NCBI GenBank assembly: GCA_041300525.1
Contig: JBGLNJ010000001.1
Coordinates: 4,774,001 to 4,838,000, forward strand
DNA from: JBGLNJ01 sp041300525
GTDB lineage: Bacteria; Chloroflexota; Anaerolineae; Fen-1058
Length of the DNA stretch: 64,000 nt
Reading direction: 5' to 3'
This document shows positions 16,600 to 25,649 of this stretch, one piece after another. The notes beneath the pieces are model-generated. The model did no database searches. It was not told where the DNA came from and saw only the letters and a list, made by a program, of their open reading frames with translations. Within the stretch, counting starts at the first letter, position 1. Each line of letters begins with the position of its first letter. The translations under genes and the position numbers were made by a program.

Positions 16600-18693
16600 T
16601 CCATGAAGACGTGCCTGAGCGGCTCGTGGCCCGCGTTCAGCAACACGGGCGGCAACGCGCAGTTAAAAGACAGCAACGGCCAGGTGGTGGATCGCCTGGT
16701 GTACGAAGGCGAAGCATTGCCTGTGAACGGCTGGTCTGGCCCCACCGTATATCCGTACACTGCCGGCGGGGTCGAGGGGCAAATCATCGCCCGTGTGCCC
16801 GACGAGCGCACCGGCTTGCCCGCGCCCGACACCGATACCGCCGCCGACTGGATACAGTACACCGGCAATTACACCACCGGTCAGCGTGTGCTGTATCCCG
16901 GCTGGGCCATGGAGCCGTTCTTCTGGCCCTTTACGACGACGGCGCCTGCCACCATCACGTTGGGCGTCGCGCCGGATAATGCTTTCGACGTGGTGAGTCA
17001 AGCCATCCGTTCGGCGCAACGCAGCATCGAAATCGAAGCGTACGAACTGCGCCACTATGGCGTCATCACCGAGATCGTGCAGAAAGCGCGCGCCGGAATC
17101 AGCGTGACGCTGCTGCTGGAAGGCGATCCAGTGGCCGGAATGTCCAGCCAGGGGCTATGGGCGTGCAAAGAAATCGAAGCGGCCGGCGGCCGGTGCTGGT
17201 TCATGCATCAGGACAGTTCCTCGCGCCTCTATGCTCGCTATCGCTACATCCACGCCAAGTTCATCGTGATAGATCGCCAGCGGCTGCTCGTCTCCACGCA
17301 AAACTTGACCGGCGGGGGGATGCCCGACGACGACAAGTCCGATGGCAGTTTCGGCTCGCGCGGCTATGTGCTGGACATCGAATCGCCCGACCTGGCTGCC
17401 CGCGCAGGACTGATCTTTGACCGCGACCGCGACACGGCTCACACCGACATCGTGCGATGGGGTTCGTCTGTCTTTGTTGATCCGCCGCCCGATTACACGC
17501 CCATCACGACCAGCGGCGGCACGACGACGACGGTACTCTTTCCCGCGCCGCAAGTCTTGACCGATGCCACGCAGTTCGAATTGTTCACCGCGCCCGAAGC
17601 CTCACTGCGCCAGTCCGATGCGCTGTTGGGCCTCGTGGCGCGCGCCAGGGCGGGTGACGAAGTGTACGTCGAGCAAATGTACGAGTACCCGAATTGGGGC
17701 GACGACCTCACCGCGCCCAACGTGCGCCTGAAGGCTTACATGGACGCGGCGCGGCGTGGAGCCAAAGTGCGTCTGCTGCTCAACAGCGGGAGCTTTGATC
17801 AGGACTATATTGACCTGGTCAAGAACTATACCACCACGGCCTACGTCAATGCAACAGCGCAATCTGAAAAGATTGACCTGCAAGCGCGGATGGGCGATCC
17901 CACTCGCTTCGGGATTCACAGCAAGCTGGTGTTGGTCAAGCTCAATAGCGCCGGCGGATTGGCCTATTCGCACGTTGGCAGCATCAATGGCAGCGAGACT
18001 TCGAGCAAAATCAACCGCGAGTTGGCCGTGCAGGTGGAATCCCAGGGCCTCTACGCCGAGTTGGCGCGCGTCTTCCAGGCCGACTGGAATTTGTCGGCGC
18101 CGACGTTCTTGCCGCTAGTCATGCGGGACTATGCGCCGCCCGATCATATCGTCATCAGCGAAGTCTTGTACGATCCTTCGGGCAATCCCGACACGGGCAA
18201 GGAGTGGATCGAGTTGCACAATCCCACCGCGCGCGCGGTGGACATTTCGGGGTGGAGCTTGGGTGATGCGGCGGCAGATGGCGAATTCGGCGCAGGGCGC
18301 TATCTGTTTCCACTCAACACTATTCTGCCATCCGGTGGCGTGATCATCATCGCGCAGCAAGCTGCCGATGTGACTTTCAGGCCGAATTTCGAGTTCCTGT
18401 CGGACCCCAACCGCGATGACCTGACGGTGCCGAACATGCTCCCTGCGGCTGCTTGGGATCTCTTCGGCTTGGCGTTGAGTAACACCGGCGACCATGTGAT
18501 CCTGAGCGATGCGGCTGGACAGGTGGTGGACGTGGTTGTGTGGGGCGGGAGCAGCTATCCCGGCACGCTGCCGCATCCGGGCGTGATCATGAGCGATCAT
18601 TCGCTGGAGCGCCGCCCAGCGTACAAAGACACGAATGACTGCGCCGCCGATTTCGTTGACCGCACACCGCCCACGCCGGGCACAGTGCCTTGA
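16600..18693 (+). CDS. Secreted phospholipase D-like protein with lamin-tail domains, 5'-truncated
   Basis: About 690 residues. It begins inside a lamin-tail (LTD)-like segment (NTGGNAQLKDSNGQVVDRLV), then two PLD domains: HKD motif 1 is YIHAKFIVIDRQ with QNLTGGG, and the second has GIHSKLVLVKL and HVGSINGSE. A second, full lamin-tail domain follows (IVISEVLYDPSGNPDTGKEW, IELHNPTARAVDISGWSLGD) and the protein ends TPPTPGTVP. PLD-type enzymes cleave phosphodiesters; the LTD is a beta-sandwich linked with surface or extracellular nucleases and phosphatases. The second HKD lacks the usual Asp after K-x4, so only one may be catalytic. The frame upstream of about 16600 is unrelated. Confidence 0.78.
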   Translation, partial: SMKTCLSGSWPAFSNTGGNAQLKDSNGQVVDRLVYEGEALPVNGWSGPTVYPYTAGGVEGQIIARVPDERTGLPAPDTDTAADWIQYTGNYTTGQRVLYPGWAMEPFFWPFTTTAPATITLGVAPDNAFDVVSQAIRSAQRSIEIEAYELRHYGVITEIVQKARAGISVTLLLEGDPVAGMSSQGLWACKEIEAAGGRCWFMHQDSSSRLYARYRYIHAKFIVIDRQRLLVSTQNLTGGGMPDDDKSDGSFGSRGYVLDIESPDLAARAGLIFDRDRDTAHTDIVRWGSSVFVDPPPDYTPITTSGGTTTTVLFPAPQVLTDATQFELFTAPEASLRQSDALLGLVARARAGDEVYVEQMYEYPNWGDDLTAPNVRLKAYMDAARRGAKVRLLLNSGSFDQDYIDLVKNYTTTAYVNATAQSEKIDLQARMGDPTRFGIHSKLVLVKLNSAGGLAYSHVGSINGSETSSKINRELAVQVESQGLYAELARVFQADWNLSAPTFLPLVMRDYAPPDHIVISEVLYDPSGNPDTGKEWIELHNPTARAVDISGWSLGDAAADGEFGAGRYLFPLNTILPSGGVIIIAQQAADVTFRPNFEFLSDPNRDDLTVPNMLPAAAWDLFGLALSNTGDHVILSDAAGQVVDVVVWGGSSYPGTLPHPGVIMSDHSLERRPAYKDTNDCAADFVDRTPPTPGTVP

Positions 18694-18760
18694 TGGATGA
18701 TCTCGGACGGCGGGCCGGAGCGATAGTGGAGCAACGCCAACGCATTATCGAACTAATGAG

Positions 18761-19490
18761 TTAAGCGTGGCCCAGCTCTCGAGTTTTCTCCCGCACCCAA
18801 AGAATCACCACCAGCGCGCCAAAGCTTAGCACGACCGTAGACAAGATGAAGGGCGCTTGCAATCCCAAGCCGGCGGCGATGCTGGCGCCTGCCATCGGGC
18901 CAATCGCATTGGCCAACCCGACCACGCTAGAGTCCAATCCAAAGATCATGCCCTCGCGCCCTTTGGGGCTGAACTGAACCAGCAACGCGGTCAACGTCGA
19001 AAGCGTGCCGCCCACGGCAAAACCGGTGAGCAATTGCCAGAACACCAGCCACGTCGGGTTGGGAGCGAATGCCTGGGGCAGGTAACACAGCGCCGCCATC
19101 AGACTGCTGGCGATCAGCAGTCGGCGGTGGCCGGCCTTGTCGCCCCACCGGCCAATGAGCGGGGAGCCGACGGCCGACCCCACCGCCGATGCGCCGGAGA
19201 TGATGCCGGCGATGGTCGCCACACGCGCTTCCAGCGGCAGCAGCGATTGAACAAAGAGCGGCAGCACCGGGATGACGATCTGGGCGCCAGCGCGCAGCAC
19301 GATGCGCGCCGCAAACACGGCCACGAGTGCGCTGCCGGAGGCAAACAGGAACTGCGTCGCCTGCCCATAGCTCGGACGCTTGGAGTGGGCCGCTTTTTCC
19401 GGCGGGTGGAAATCCTCGCGCACAAAAAGCGCGACCAGGACGCCCGAGAGGAACAGTAACGCCCCGGTTACAAAAAAACTGGGCCGGTAC
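18761..19490 (-). CDS. MFS multidrug-type transporter, C-terminal half
   Basis: Minus-strand membrane protein of about 245 residues containing about seven hydrophobic segments: FFVTGALLFLSGVLVALFVR (helix 6 region), the inter-domain loop, and IGRWGDKAGHRRLLIASSLM, the MFS motif G-x3-D-x2-G-x-R-x. The first half is missing because the sequence joins an FtsX gene at about 19490. The substrate is unknown; it resembles drug/tetracycline exporters. Confidence 0.75.
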
Positions 19491-19494
19491 AATC

Positions 19495-21204
19495 CCGCTG
19501 AGCATGACGGCCGAGCCGGGCCAGCTTCCACTGAACGATCTCTTGCAGGCGATCCTGATGCTGTTGGGCGTGCTGGGTTTTCTGTCGCTGTTTTTGAGTG
19601 TATTTCTGATCGTCAACACGGTCTCGGCGCTGGTCACGCAGCAAATCCGGCAAATCGGCATCATGAAGGCCGTGGGCGCGCGCGGCAGCCAGATCGTGCT
19701 GATGTACCTGGCGCTGGCGCAGGTCTATGGCGTGCTGGCGCTGGCGCTGGCCGTGCCGCTGGGCATGGCGGGCGCGCGCGTTCTCAGCGGCCTGATGGCG
19801 GGGTTTTTCAACTTTGACCTCACGCGGTTTTACGTGCCGCCGCAGGCCGTGGCGATCCAGGTCGTCATCGGCCTGCTCGTGCCCGTGTTGGCGGCGCTCT
19901 ATCCGGTCCTGAGTGTGCTGCGCATCACGGTGGCTGAGGCCATCAGCAACTATGGGATGAGCAAAGACGAATATGGAACCGGCTGGATTGACCGCCTGCT
20001 GACGGCCCGCTCGGCGGCGGCCTACACGACGCTGGCGGTGCGCGTCGTCTCTCGCCCGCTGATGCTGTCGCTGCGCAACACGTTCCGGCGCAAGGGCCGG
20101 CTAGCGCTCACACTCGTCACGCTGACGCTGGCGGGCGCGATCTTTGTCGGCGTCTTTAGCCTGCGCGCTTCGCTCTCCCGGACGCTGGACGACATGCTGG
20201 AAATCTACCGGTTCGACTTGATGGTGAACCTGGGCCGGCCCCAGCGCGTCGAGCAGTTGGAGCGCATGGCGCTGGAGGTGGACGGCGTCGCGCGCGCCAA
20301 GAGCTGGCTCAGCTTGCCGGTGCGCCGCGTCCGGGCGGACGGGAGCGAGAGCGAAAACATTATCCTGTTTGCGCCGCCCGTCCAATACGATCTGTTATTG
20401 CCCGCCATGACGCAGGGCCGCTGGCTGCTGCCCGCCGAGCGTGACGAGCGCGCGTTGGTGGTCAGCGCCGCCATGCTCAAGAACGAGCCTGACCTCAAAC
20501 TGGGGGATGAGGTCTTGCTCAAAGTGGACGGGCGCAAGGTGGCGTTCCGCATCGTGGGTGTGACGTTGGGGCTGCCGTTCATCTCGCAGGTCTTTGCCAG
20601 CTATGACGACATTGCGCGCATCACCCAAGACGTGGGCGAATCGTCCAGCTTGATCGTCGTCACAGATCAGCATGATGCGGCATCCCAGGCGCAGGCGGCC
20701 GCGGCGTTAGAGGCGCATTTCAAAGCGTCCGGGTCGCGCGTCAATTCTGTGGTGATGATGCGGGAAGAAATGCAAGAAGTGGAAATGTCCTTTGCGGCGA
20801 TTATGGCGCTGGCGCTGGCGATGGCGCTGCTGCTGGCCGTTGTGGGCGGGCTGGGTCTGATGGGCACGCTCTCCATCAACGTGCTGGAGCGCACGCGCGA
20901 GATCGGCGTGATGCGCGCGATTGGCGCGTCGGACGGCGCGGTGGCGTGGGTGTTTATCGTCGAGGGCATTCTGATCGGCCTGATCAGTTGGCTGGCCGGG
21001 AGCCTGTGCGCCATTCCCTTGAGCAGGCTGCTCAGCGATGCGTTGGGGGTGGCGCTCTTGCAATGGCCTTTGGCGCACACGTTTTCTGTGCAGGGCGTCT
21101 GGCTGTGGCTCGTCGTCGTAGTGATCTTGTCTGCGCTCGCCAGCTTTTTGCCCGCGCACAACGCTTCGCGGCTCACCGTGCGCGATGTGTTGGCCTATGA
21201 GTAG
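19495..21204 (+). CDS. ABC transporter permease with two FtsX domains, 5'-truncated
   Basis: About 570 residues. The first FtsX core (LLGVLGFLSLFLSVFLIVNT, VTQQIRQIGIMKAVGA) is followed by a second set of helices, a large periplasmic MacB-like domain (DFDLMVNL... to VFASYDDIARITQDVGESSS) and a C-terminal FtsX domain (LERTREIGVMRAIGA, then a final VRDVLAYE). Such permeases pair with LolD/MacB-type ATPases; a matching ATPase N-terminus is seen at 62130-62526. The N-terminus is lost at the join with the MFS gene. A likely role is export of peptides, or coupling of envelope enzymes. Confidence 0.82.
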   Translation, partial: PLSMTAEPGQLPLNDLLQAILMLLGVLGFLSLFLSVFLIVNTVSALVTQQIRQIGIMKAVGARGSQIVLMYLALAQVYGVLALALAVPLGMAGARVLSGLMAGFFNFDLTRFYVPPQAVAIQVVIGLLVPVLAALYPVLSVLRITVAEAISNYGMSKDEYGTGWIDRLLTARSAAAYTTLAVRVVSRPLMLSLRNTFRRKGRLALTLVTLTLAGAIFVGVFSLRASLSRTLDDMLEIYRFDLMVNLGRPQRVEQLERMALEVDGVARAKSWLSLPVRRVRADGSESENIILFAPPVQYDLLLPAMTQGRWLLPAERDERALVVSAAMLKNEPDLKLGDEVLLKVDGRKVAFRIVGVTLGLPFISQVFASYDDIARITQDVGESSSLIVVTDQHDAASQAQAAAALEAHFKASGSRVNSVVMMREEMQEVEMSFAAIMALALAMALLLAVVGGLGLMGTLSINVLERTREIGVMRAIGASDGAVAWVFIVEGILIGLISWLAGSLCAIPLSRLLSDALGVALLQWPLAHTFSVQGVWLWLVVVVILSALASFLPAHNASRLTVRDVLAYE

Positions 21205-21390
21205 AAAAAAGTGCAAGCCGGTTGTGAATTTCGATCAGGCCCGCGGCGAGATCGCCAGGCTCGTCAAACAATTCCGCGCCAACCGCGAGTTGTATCAACG
21301 TCAGATAGCATGCCCCGTTCCTTCGGGCGCAGACTGTACGGGCTGACCGAGGATGAAATCAAGGCTGTCGACTTTTCCAGAGTGGCTTGA
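21197..21390 (+). pseudogene. Restriction/methylase-like gene reduced to its two ends
   Basis: The ATG at 21197 overlaps the FtsX stop. The first frame reads VNFDQARGEIARLVKQFRAN and RELYQ, like the N-terminus of Eco57I-type/class I DNA methylase-endonucleases. From about 21310, in another frame, RLYGLTEDEIKAVDFSRVA ends at TGA (21388-21390), like the C-terminus of the same family (LYGLTEEEIKIV). About 1 kb or more is missing between. This is the same pattern as the gene at 16040-16512. Confidence 0.4.
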
Positions 21391-22126
21391 CGATGGAAAG
21401 ACGCGGCTCCAGCGCTGGCCCGTACCCGCATCCCATCTTGGGCATGCGCTTCAAAGCTGACCCACCCCTCGTCCGCCATGCCGCGTACCACCTGCGTCAG
21501 CAAGCCATCCAAGGCCGAACCGTACGCCACCCGAAAGTGCTCAGGGTGTGATACGCTCCGCGCAGCGACACGCCCCCACACAACCAGATGTAGGCCAAAC
21601 GCTCCACACACAGCACCGCTATCCGACGCGCCTCCGTCTCACCCTGACTCATGGCGCGCGAAGCGCCCACACCGCGACCAAAATCAGCGGGTCGGTCGCA
21701 GGCGCCCCCGGCGTGCCTTCCTCGACCTGGATGTCAGCGTAGAACCAAGTCCAAGCCTTCGACGGTCTTCCAGACCCGGCGGGCTGGATGGTCCGGCGGC
21801 AACCAGTTCTCCAAACGGGCGGGCACGCGGATGACATCCTCACGGTTTGCCCGCCGCAGGCGCAGGGAACGGGTCGTGTATGGCGCACCGACTGGCACTT
21901 CTATCCCGCTTGGGGATGCGAGCGACTCGGTCGCGGTCTCGGCACCTGGCATCGTCTGGAGAGTGTCCAGAGCGGCAAGCCTCCTCAGGGCATGACGCCA
22001 AAGGCGTGCCGCCAAGTTTACATCATCCCCGCCGTCGCGTCCAAGTGGCTGGGCCGGCCCCCCATAATATTTTCGGCTCATTGGGAATCGCCGTGGTGTC
22101 TGCCCACCTGTAGGACAAATTGGCAA
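21330..22126 (-). pseudogene. IS1182-family transposase remnant
   Basis: Minus-strand pieces in three frames: LRRANREDVIRVPARLENWL and PPDHPARRVWKTVEGLD (about 21735-21870), then FYADIQVEEGTPGAPATDPL (about 21660-21740), then FRVAYGSALDGLLTQVV and AQDGMRVRASAGAASFHRQA (about 21385-21530). Together they form the N-terminal half of an IS1182-like transposase. At least two frame breaks are present and the catalytic C-terminal half is absent. Confidence 0.65.
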
Positions 22127-22137
22127 TTTGTCCTACA
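22109..22137. repeat. 29-bp near-perfect palindrome
   Basis: TGTAGGACAAATTG (22109-22122) is exactly complementary to CAATTTGTCCTACA (22124-22137) with one central base. It lies next to the transposase remnant and may be a mobile hairpin repeat. Confidence 0.7.
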
Positions 22138-22285
22138 CGCTGCCGCCAAATATGGGGGCGTATCACGACAAATCCCAGAGAGCCATATTTTCACAGACTC
22201 TCAGTGCACCTAACTCTCGATTACACGGTGCGCTGAATACGAACAGTTGTGTGCTATGTAATGCGTGACCGTCACATAGTGCGCA

Positions 22286-22352
22286 TCACGGCTGATTCAT
22301 CTCATAGATCATGCGCAGTCCCATCAACGTCAGATCTGGCTCTACTACCTCG
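22286..22352 (-). pseudogene. C-terminal tail of a type III pantothenate kinase-like protein
   Basis: A minus-strand frame ends DVIEVVEPDLTLMGLRMIYE followed by MNQP and TGA at 22286-22288. This resembles the end of CoaX proteins (VDPxLTLxGLRxIYERN). Only about 22 residues remain before the join to an MFS tail. Confidence 0.4.
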
Positions 22353-22364
22353 ATCACATCAACG

Positions 22365-22551
22365 CGCGTTAGTTGTGGGCCTGACGAATAGCGTGTTGGG
22401 CGTGGCGCTCCTCTCGACTTCGATAGGCGGTTTGCTGGTAGATTGGCTGGGCTACCGCGGCTTGTTCTTGCTGACGGCGGGCCTCTATGGCGTGGGGCTG
22501 TGGACAGCGACCAAGCTGCGCGACCCGCGGCGAATGTCGAGCGTTGAATGA
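22365..22551 (+). CDS. MFS transporter, extreme C-terminus
   Basis: About 60 residues, VVGLTNSVLGVALLSTSIGG then LLVDWLGYRGLFLLTAGLYG and KLRDPRR, i.e. the last two membrane helices and cytoplasmic tail of an MFS protein. The stop is 30 bp upstream of the yqeB-like gene. The rest of the transporter is missing. Confidence 0.6.
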
Positions 22552-22581
22552 CCGCTTCGCGCGTCGAATGGAGATAGGTGA

Positions 22582-23391
22582 ATGGACGAAAGGATTGTGT
22601 TGGTGAAGGGCGGCGGCGATCTGGGGACAGGCGTGGCGTTGCGGCTGTTCCAGCACGACTATCGCGTGGTCGTGACGGAGCTGCCGCAGCCGCTGGTCGT
22701 TCGCCGGAAAGTCGCGGTGGCCTCGGCTATTTACGAGGAGTGCGTGACGATTGAGGGCGTGGAGGCGCGCCGTGCGCAAGATGTCGCCGGCATCAGGGCG
22801 GCGTGGGCGGCGGGTCACATTCCGGTGCTCGTGGACCCGGAAACGCGCATGGCGCAGGAGCTTGGGCCGTGCGCCGTGGTAGACGCGATTATGGCCAAGC
22901 GTAACATGGGCACCACCATCGCCGATGCGCCGATCGTCGTGGCGTTGGGGCCGGGGTTTTGCGCCGGCGTGGATTGTCACGCCGTCGTCGAAACGGAGCG
23001 TGGCCCGAACCTGGGCCGGGTGTATTTCAACGGTTCAACCGCTCCGGATTCCGGCGCGCCGGGAGAGGTTGGCGGCGAAGCGGTGCGGCGCGTGTTGCGC
23101 GCGCCACGGGATGGGTCGTTTTTTGGACGGGTGCGCATCGGCGACCTGGTGCGCGCCGGGGATGTGGTGGGGCAGGTGGAAGGCCAGCCGGTGACGGCAG
23201 CTATTCCAGGCGTGGTGCGCGGGCTGCTCACCAGCGGGGTGACCGTTCGCGCCGGGACCAAGGTCGGCGATGTTGACCCGCGTGGTGATCCGGCCTTGTG
23301 CAGCCGGGTTTCGGACAAGGCGTGGAAGGTAGCCGACGGTGTGCTGGAAGCGCTGGCAAGACTCGCTCGATCATCCGGTGTGACGCTATGA
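22582..23391 (+). CDS. yqeB: Selenium-dependent molybdenum hydroxylase accessory protein, YqeB family
   Basis: 269 residues. The N-terminus IVLVKGGGDLGTGVALRLFQ is a Rossmann-type glycine loop. Later features are CAVVDAIMAKRNMGTTIADA, VALGPGFCAGVDCHAVVETE (Cys pair) and the swivelling GDVVGQVEGQPVTAAIPGVV segment. YqeB/EF2563 proteins are found with selenium-dependent molybdenum hydroxylases (xanthine/purine hydroxylases) and are thought to help mature the cofactor. No such hydroxylase is in the window. Complete, with GGAGATAGG before the ATG. Confidence 0.88.
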   Translation: MDERIVLVKGGGDLGTGVALRLFQHDYRVVVTELPQPLVVRRKVAVASAIYEECVTIEGVEARRAQDVAGIRAAWAAGHIPVLVDPETRMAQELGPCAVVDAIMAKRNMGTTIADAPIVVALGPGFCAGVDCHAVVETERGPNLGRVYFNGSTAPDSGAPGEVGGEAVRRVLRAPRDGSFFGRVRIGDLVRAGDVVGQVEGQPVTAAIPGVVRGLLTSGVTVRAGTKVGDVDPRGDPALCSRVSDKAWKVADGVLEALARLARSSGVTL

Positions 23392-23432
23392 ACTCACCTT
23401 GCGAAGGGTGAGGAACCATCCTCTGGTGTCGT

Positions 23433-24629
23433 ATGATGAGCGTGGGTCTGTATATCCATATTCCCTTTTGCCGCTTCAAGTGTTCGTATTGCGACTTCTA
23501 TGCTTATGCCGGGATGCGGTCGCTGTATGAGCCGTACACGCATGCACTCAAATCTCAAATCTCCCGCCCTTCGGGCGTCCAATCTCCAATCCCCGACTTC
23601 CCGCCCTTCGGGCGTCCGATCTCCGAATGTGTGGCGGAGACGATCTACTTTGGCGGCGGGACCCCATCGCTCTTGCCGCTGCCCTCGCTGGCAGAAATTT
23701 TGGCCGCGTGCCGTGACACGTTTCGCGTGCCGCTCGATGCAGAGATTTCGCTTGAGGCGAATCCTGGCACAGTGGATGCGGCGTACCTCGCCGGGCTGCG
23801 CGCGCTCGGCGTGAACCGGCTGAGCCTGGGAGTGCAGAGCGCGCATCAGGCCGAGTTAGATTTCCTCAGGCGCGGGCATAGTTTTCGAGATGCGACCGAG
23901 GCCGTGCAACTTGCGCGTGGGGCGGGGTTCGATAACTTGAGCGTTGACCTCATCTACGGCATCCCGCGTCAGACGATGGCGATGTGGCAGGAGACGGTGG
24001 ACCGCACGTTGGCGCTTGCGCCGGATCACGTTTCGATGTATTGTCTCACCGTCGAAGAACGCACGACGTTGGCGTTGTGGGTGAGGCGAGCCAAGTCGCC
24101 GCTGCCCGACGATGACCTGGCGGCGGACATGGTGCTGTGGGCGGATGAGCGACTTGCCGCCGAGGGCCTGGCGCGTTATGAGATATCCAATTGGGCCAGG
24201 AGAACAAATCTTCAGTGCCGCCACAACCTGGTTTATTGGCGCAACGCTCCCTATCTCGGCTTTGGCGCGGCGGCACATTCCAGCTTTGATGGGCGGCGAT
24301 TCTGGAACGTCGAGCATCCTCGCGAATACGTCCGGCGAATTGAAACGGGGCAGAGCGCCGTCGCAGACTTGGAAATCATCGGGCGCGAGCTGGAAATAGG
24401 CGAGACGATGATGCTGGGGCTGCGGCTGACGGAAGGCGTCACCTTCTTGCGGTTTGAGCAGAGATTCGGCGTGGCGATGCCCGAGATTTACGCGCAGGAA
24501 TTAAGCGAACTCGACGAGCAGGGATTGATCGAGGTGGATGCCATCGGCGTGCGATTGACGCGGCGTGGTTGGCTGTTGGGCAATCGTGTGTTCGCGACAT
24601 TCTTGCCAGACCCGAGTGCAGACGACTGA
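23433..24629 (+). CDS. hemW: Radical SAM haem chaperone HemW-like protein
   Basis: 398 residues. The radical SAM cluster is Cys13, Cys17, Cys20 in IPFCRFKCSYCDFYAY (C-x3-C-x2-C). Further motifs are TIYFGGGTPSLLP, RLSLGVQSAHQAELDFLRRG, LSVDLIYGIPRQT and a C-terminal HemN_C domain (LGFGAAAHSSFDGRRFWN). HemW inserts or carries haem, and members were once called oxygen-independent coproporphyrinogen III oxidases. An unusual insertion of about 20 residues (about 52-70, SQISRPSGVQ...FPPFGRPI) is encoded by two copies of a CGCCCTTCGGGCG hairpin within the gene. Start at ATG 23433 or 23436. Confidence 0.9.
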   Translation: MMSVGLYIHIPFCRFKCSYCDFYAYAGMRSLYEPYTHALKSQISRPSGVQSPIPDFPPFGRPISECVAETIYFGGGTPSLLPLPSLAEILAACRDTFRVPLDAEISLEANPGTVDAAYLAGLRALGVNRLSLGVQSAHQAELDFLRRGHSFRDATEAVQLARGAGFDNLSVDLIYGIPRQTMAMWQETVDRTLALAPDHVSMYCLTVEERTTLALWVRRAKSPLPDDDLAADMVLWADERLAAEGLARYEISNWARRTNLQCRHNLVYWRNAPYLGFGAAAHSSFDGRRFWNVEHPREYVRRIETGQSAVADLEIIGRELEIGETMMLGLRLTEGVTFLRFEQRFGVAMPEIYAQELSELDEQGLIEVDAIGVRLTRRGWLLGNRVFATFLPDPSADD

Positions 24630-24656
24630 CCGCCGACCAGCGGCGAAGGAGGCGTC

Positions 24657-24941
24657 GTGAAAGCACCAGACAAGAATCCTACAGGGCGTGATCTTATAGG
24701 GCGCTATCCTATAGCGCCGCGAGTGCGAGTGACTGAAGAGCCGGAAGATGAAAGGCCGTTGGGGACGGGTGAGGAGGTCAAGCCCGACTCGAATGGCCTG
24801 GCGCTCGATCCGTATGCCGACGACACACTGTTCGAGTTGGCGCGCGCGCGCGTGCCGCGCTGGTTGTTGGCCGTTGTCATCACCCTCGTATTGATTGTGG
24901 TGGCGCTGGCCTTGCTGATCGCGCTCCGTGCGCGTGGATAG
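24657..24941 (+). CDS. Small hypothetical membrane protein
   Basis: 94 residues with a charged cytoplasmic N-terminal part and one strong C-terminal membrane helix (WLLAVVITLVLIVVALALLIAL). GTG 24657 is the start, with GAAGGAGGCG just upstream, 27 bp after hemW, so probably co-transcribed. Its first codons include three short repeats (CTATAG/TATAGGGCG). No family recognised. Confidence 0.6.
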   Translation: MKAPDKNPTGRDLIGRYPIAPRVRVTEEPEDERPLGTGEEVKPDSNGLALDPYADDTLFELARARVPRWLLAVVITLVLIVVALALLIALRARG

Positions 24942-24980
24942 TGTGAAACGGTTACGGGTCAGTCTGACATCTGCTTGGTT

Positions 24981-25030
24981 AAAAATCACCTCGTCCCTCT
25001 ATGCGCTTGCGGCGCGCGAGGGACGAGGTG
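24981..25030 (-). terminator. Intrinsic terminator of the minus-strand phage operon
   Basis: Perfect 13-bp stem CACCTCGTCCCTC (24987-24999) with its complement at 25018-25030. On the minus strand it is followed by ATTTTTAACC. It lies 24 bp beyond the last phage gene's stop. Confidence 0.8.
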
Positions 25031-25053
25031 TGTGGTTTCTTGATAGGCTCTTG

Positions 25054-25224
25054 TTATTTGGCGGCCAGCATCTTGCGCACGGCTTCTAGTTGGCCCGCGC
25101 TGCCGAGCTTTTCGTTCTTCCCGGCGATAAACTTGGCGTATTCGGCCATGAAAATCTTGCCGACCGGGCGGAGGTCAAAAGATCGGAAGACCCCGGCCGG
25201 CGTCATCACCGCCAAATCGCTCAT
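25054..25224 (-). CDS. Small phage protein
   Basis: 56 residues starting MSDLAVMTPAGVFRSFDLRP and ending with AGQLEAVRKMLAAK. It has a predicted C-terminal helix and no known domain. Its ATG overlaps the upstream stop (ATGA, 25221-25224), and it is followed by the operon terminator. Its position after a tail-terminator-like gene suggests a tail or head-tail joining role. Confidence 0.6.
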   Translation of the reverse strand: MSDLAVMTPAGVFRSFDLRPVGKIFMAEYAKFIAGKNEKLGSAGQLEAVRKMLAAK

Positions 25225-25649
25225 CCAAGCACCTCAACCGCCACCAGCAACATCTCCCGGATGTATTCGACGCCGCCGATCTCCACGTCCACCCGCTGCG
25301 AACGCTCCGCCTGGCTCAGCGCCAGCCAGTTGGCGTTCGGCTGGTTCGCGTCGATCACCCCGGCGATTGCCGCCTCGATGTCATCGAGCCGATCCTCGGC
25401 GTCATCCTCGCTCCAACTGCCGAGGTCTGAGTACAAGACGAACACGTCTACCTGGAGGTACATCGTCGCCCGGCTGCCCGCAAACGTCGCCCGGCGGCGC
25501 AGGATGCCGGAGGAGGAGACCGTCACCACCGGATTCTGTGTGCCGAAATCGCCGACGCGATAGTCGTAGACCTTCTGCGCCAGCGTCCCCAACGCCGATG
25601 TCAGCAGAGCCGCAAATGCCTTGCGCACCGTTGCCCGATTACTCGCCAT
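25221..25649 (-). CDS. Phage tail-terminator-like (head-tail joining) protein
   Basis: 142 residues from MASNRATVRKAFAALLTSAL, ending EYIREMLLVAVEVLG. The pattern (N-terminal helix, VYDYRVGDF beta strand, DDAEDRLDDIEAAIAGVID helix, then VDVEIGGVEY) fits the size and secondary structure of tail-completion/terminator proteins that follow HK97 gp10-like genes. The ATG at 25649 (GAGGGG 6 nt upstream) overlaps the end of the glycosyltransferase gene by 11 nt. Assignment is from context and shape. Confidence 0.5.
   Translation of the reverse strand: MASNRATVRKAFAALLTSALGTLAQKVYDYRVGDFGTQNPVVTVSSSGILRRRATFAGSRATMYLQVDVFVLYSDLGSWSEDDAEDRLDDIEAAIAGVIDANQPNANWLALSQAERSQRVDVEIGGVEYIREMLLVAVEVLG

Noticed and set aside
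25183..25193. AGATCGGAAGA resembling a second adapter remnant
   Set aside because: Only 11 bases match, and the site is in frame inside a plausible small phage gene (25054-25224) that reads through without interruption.
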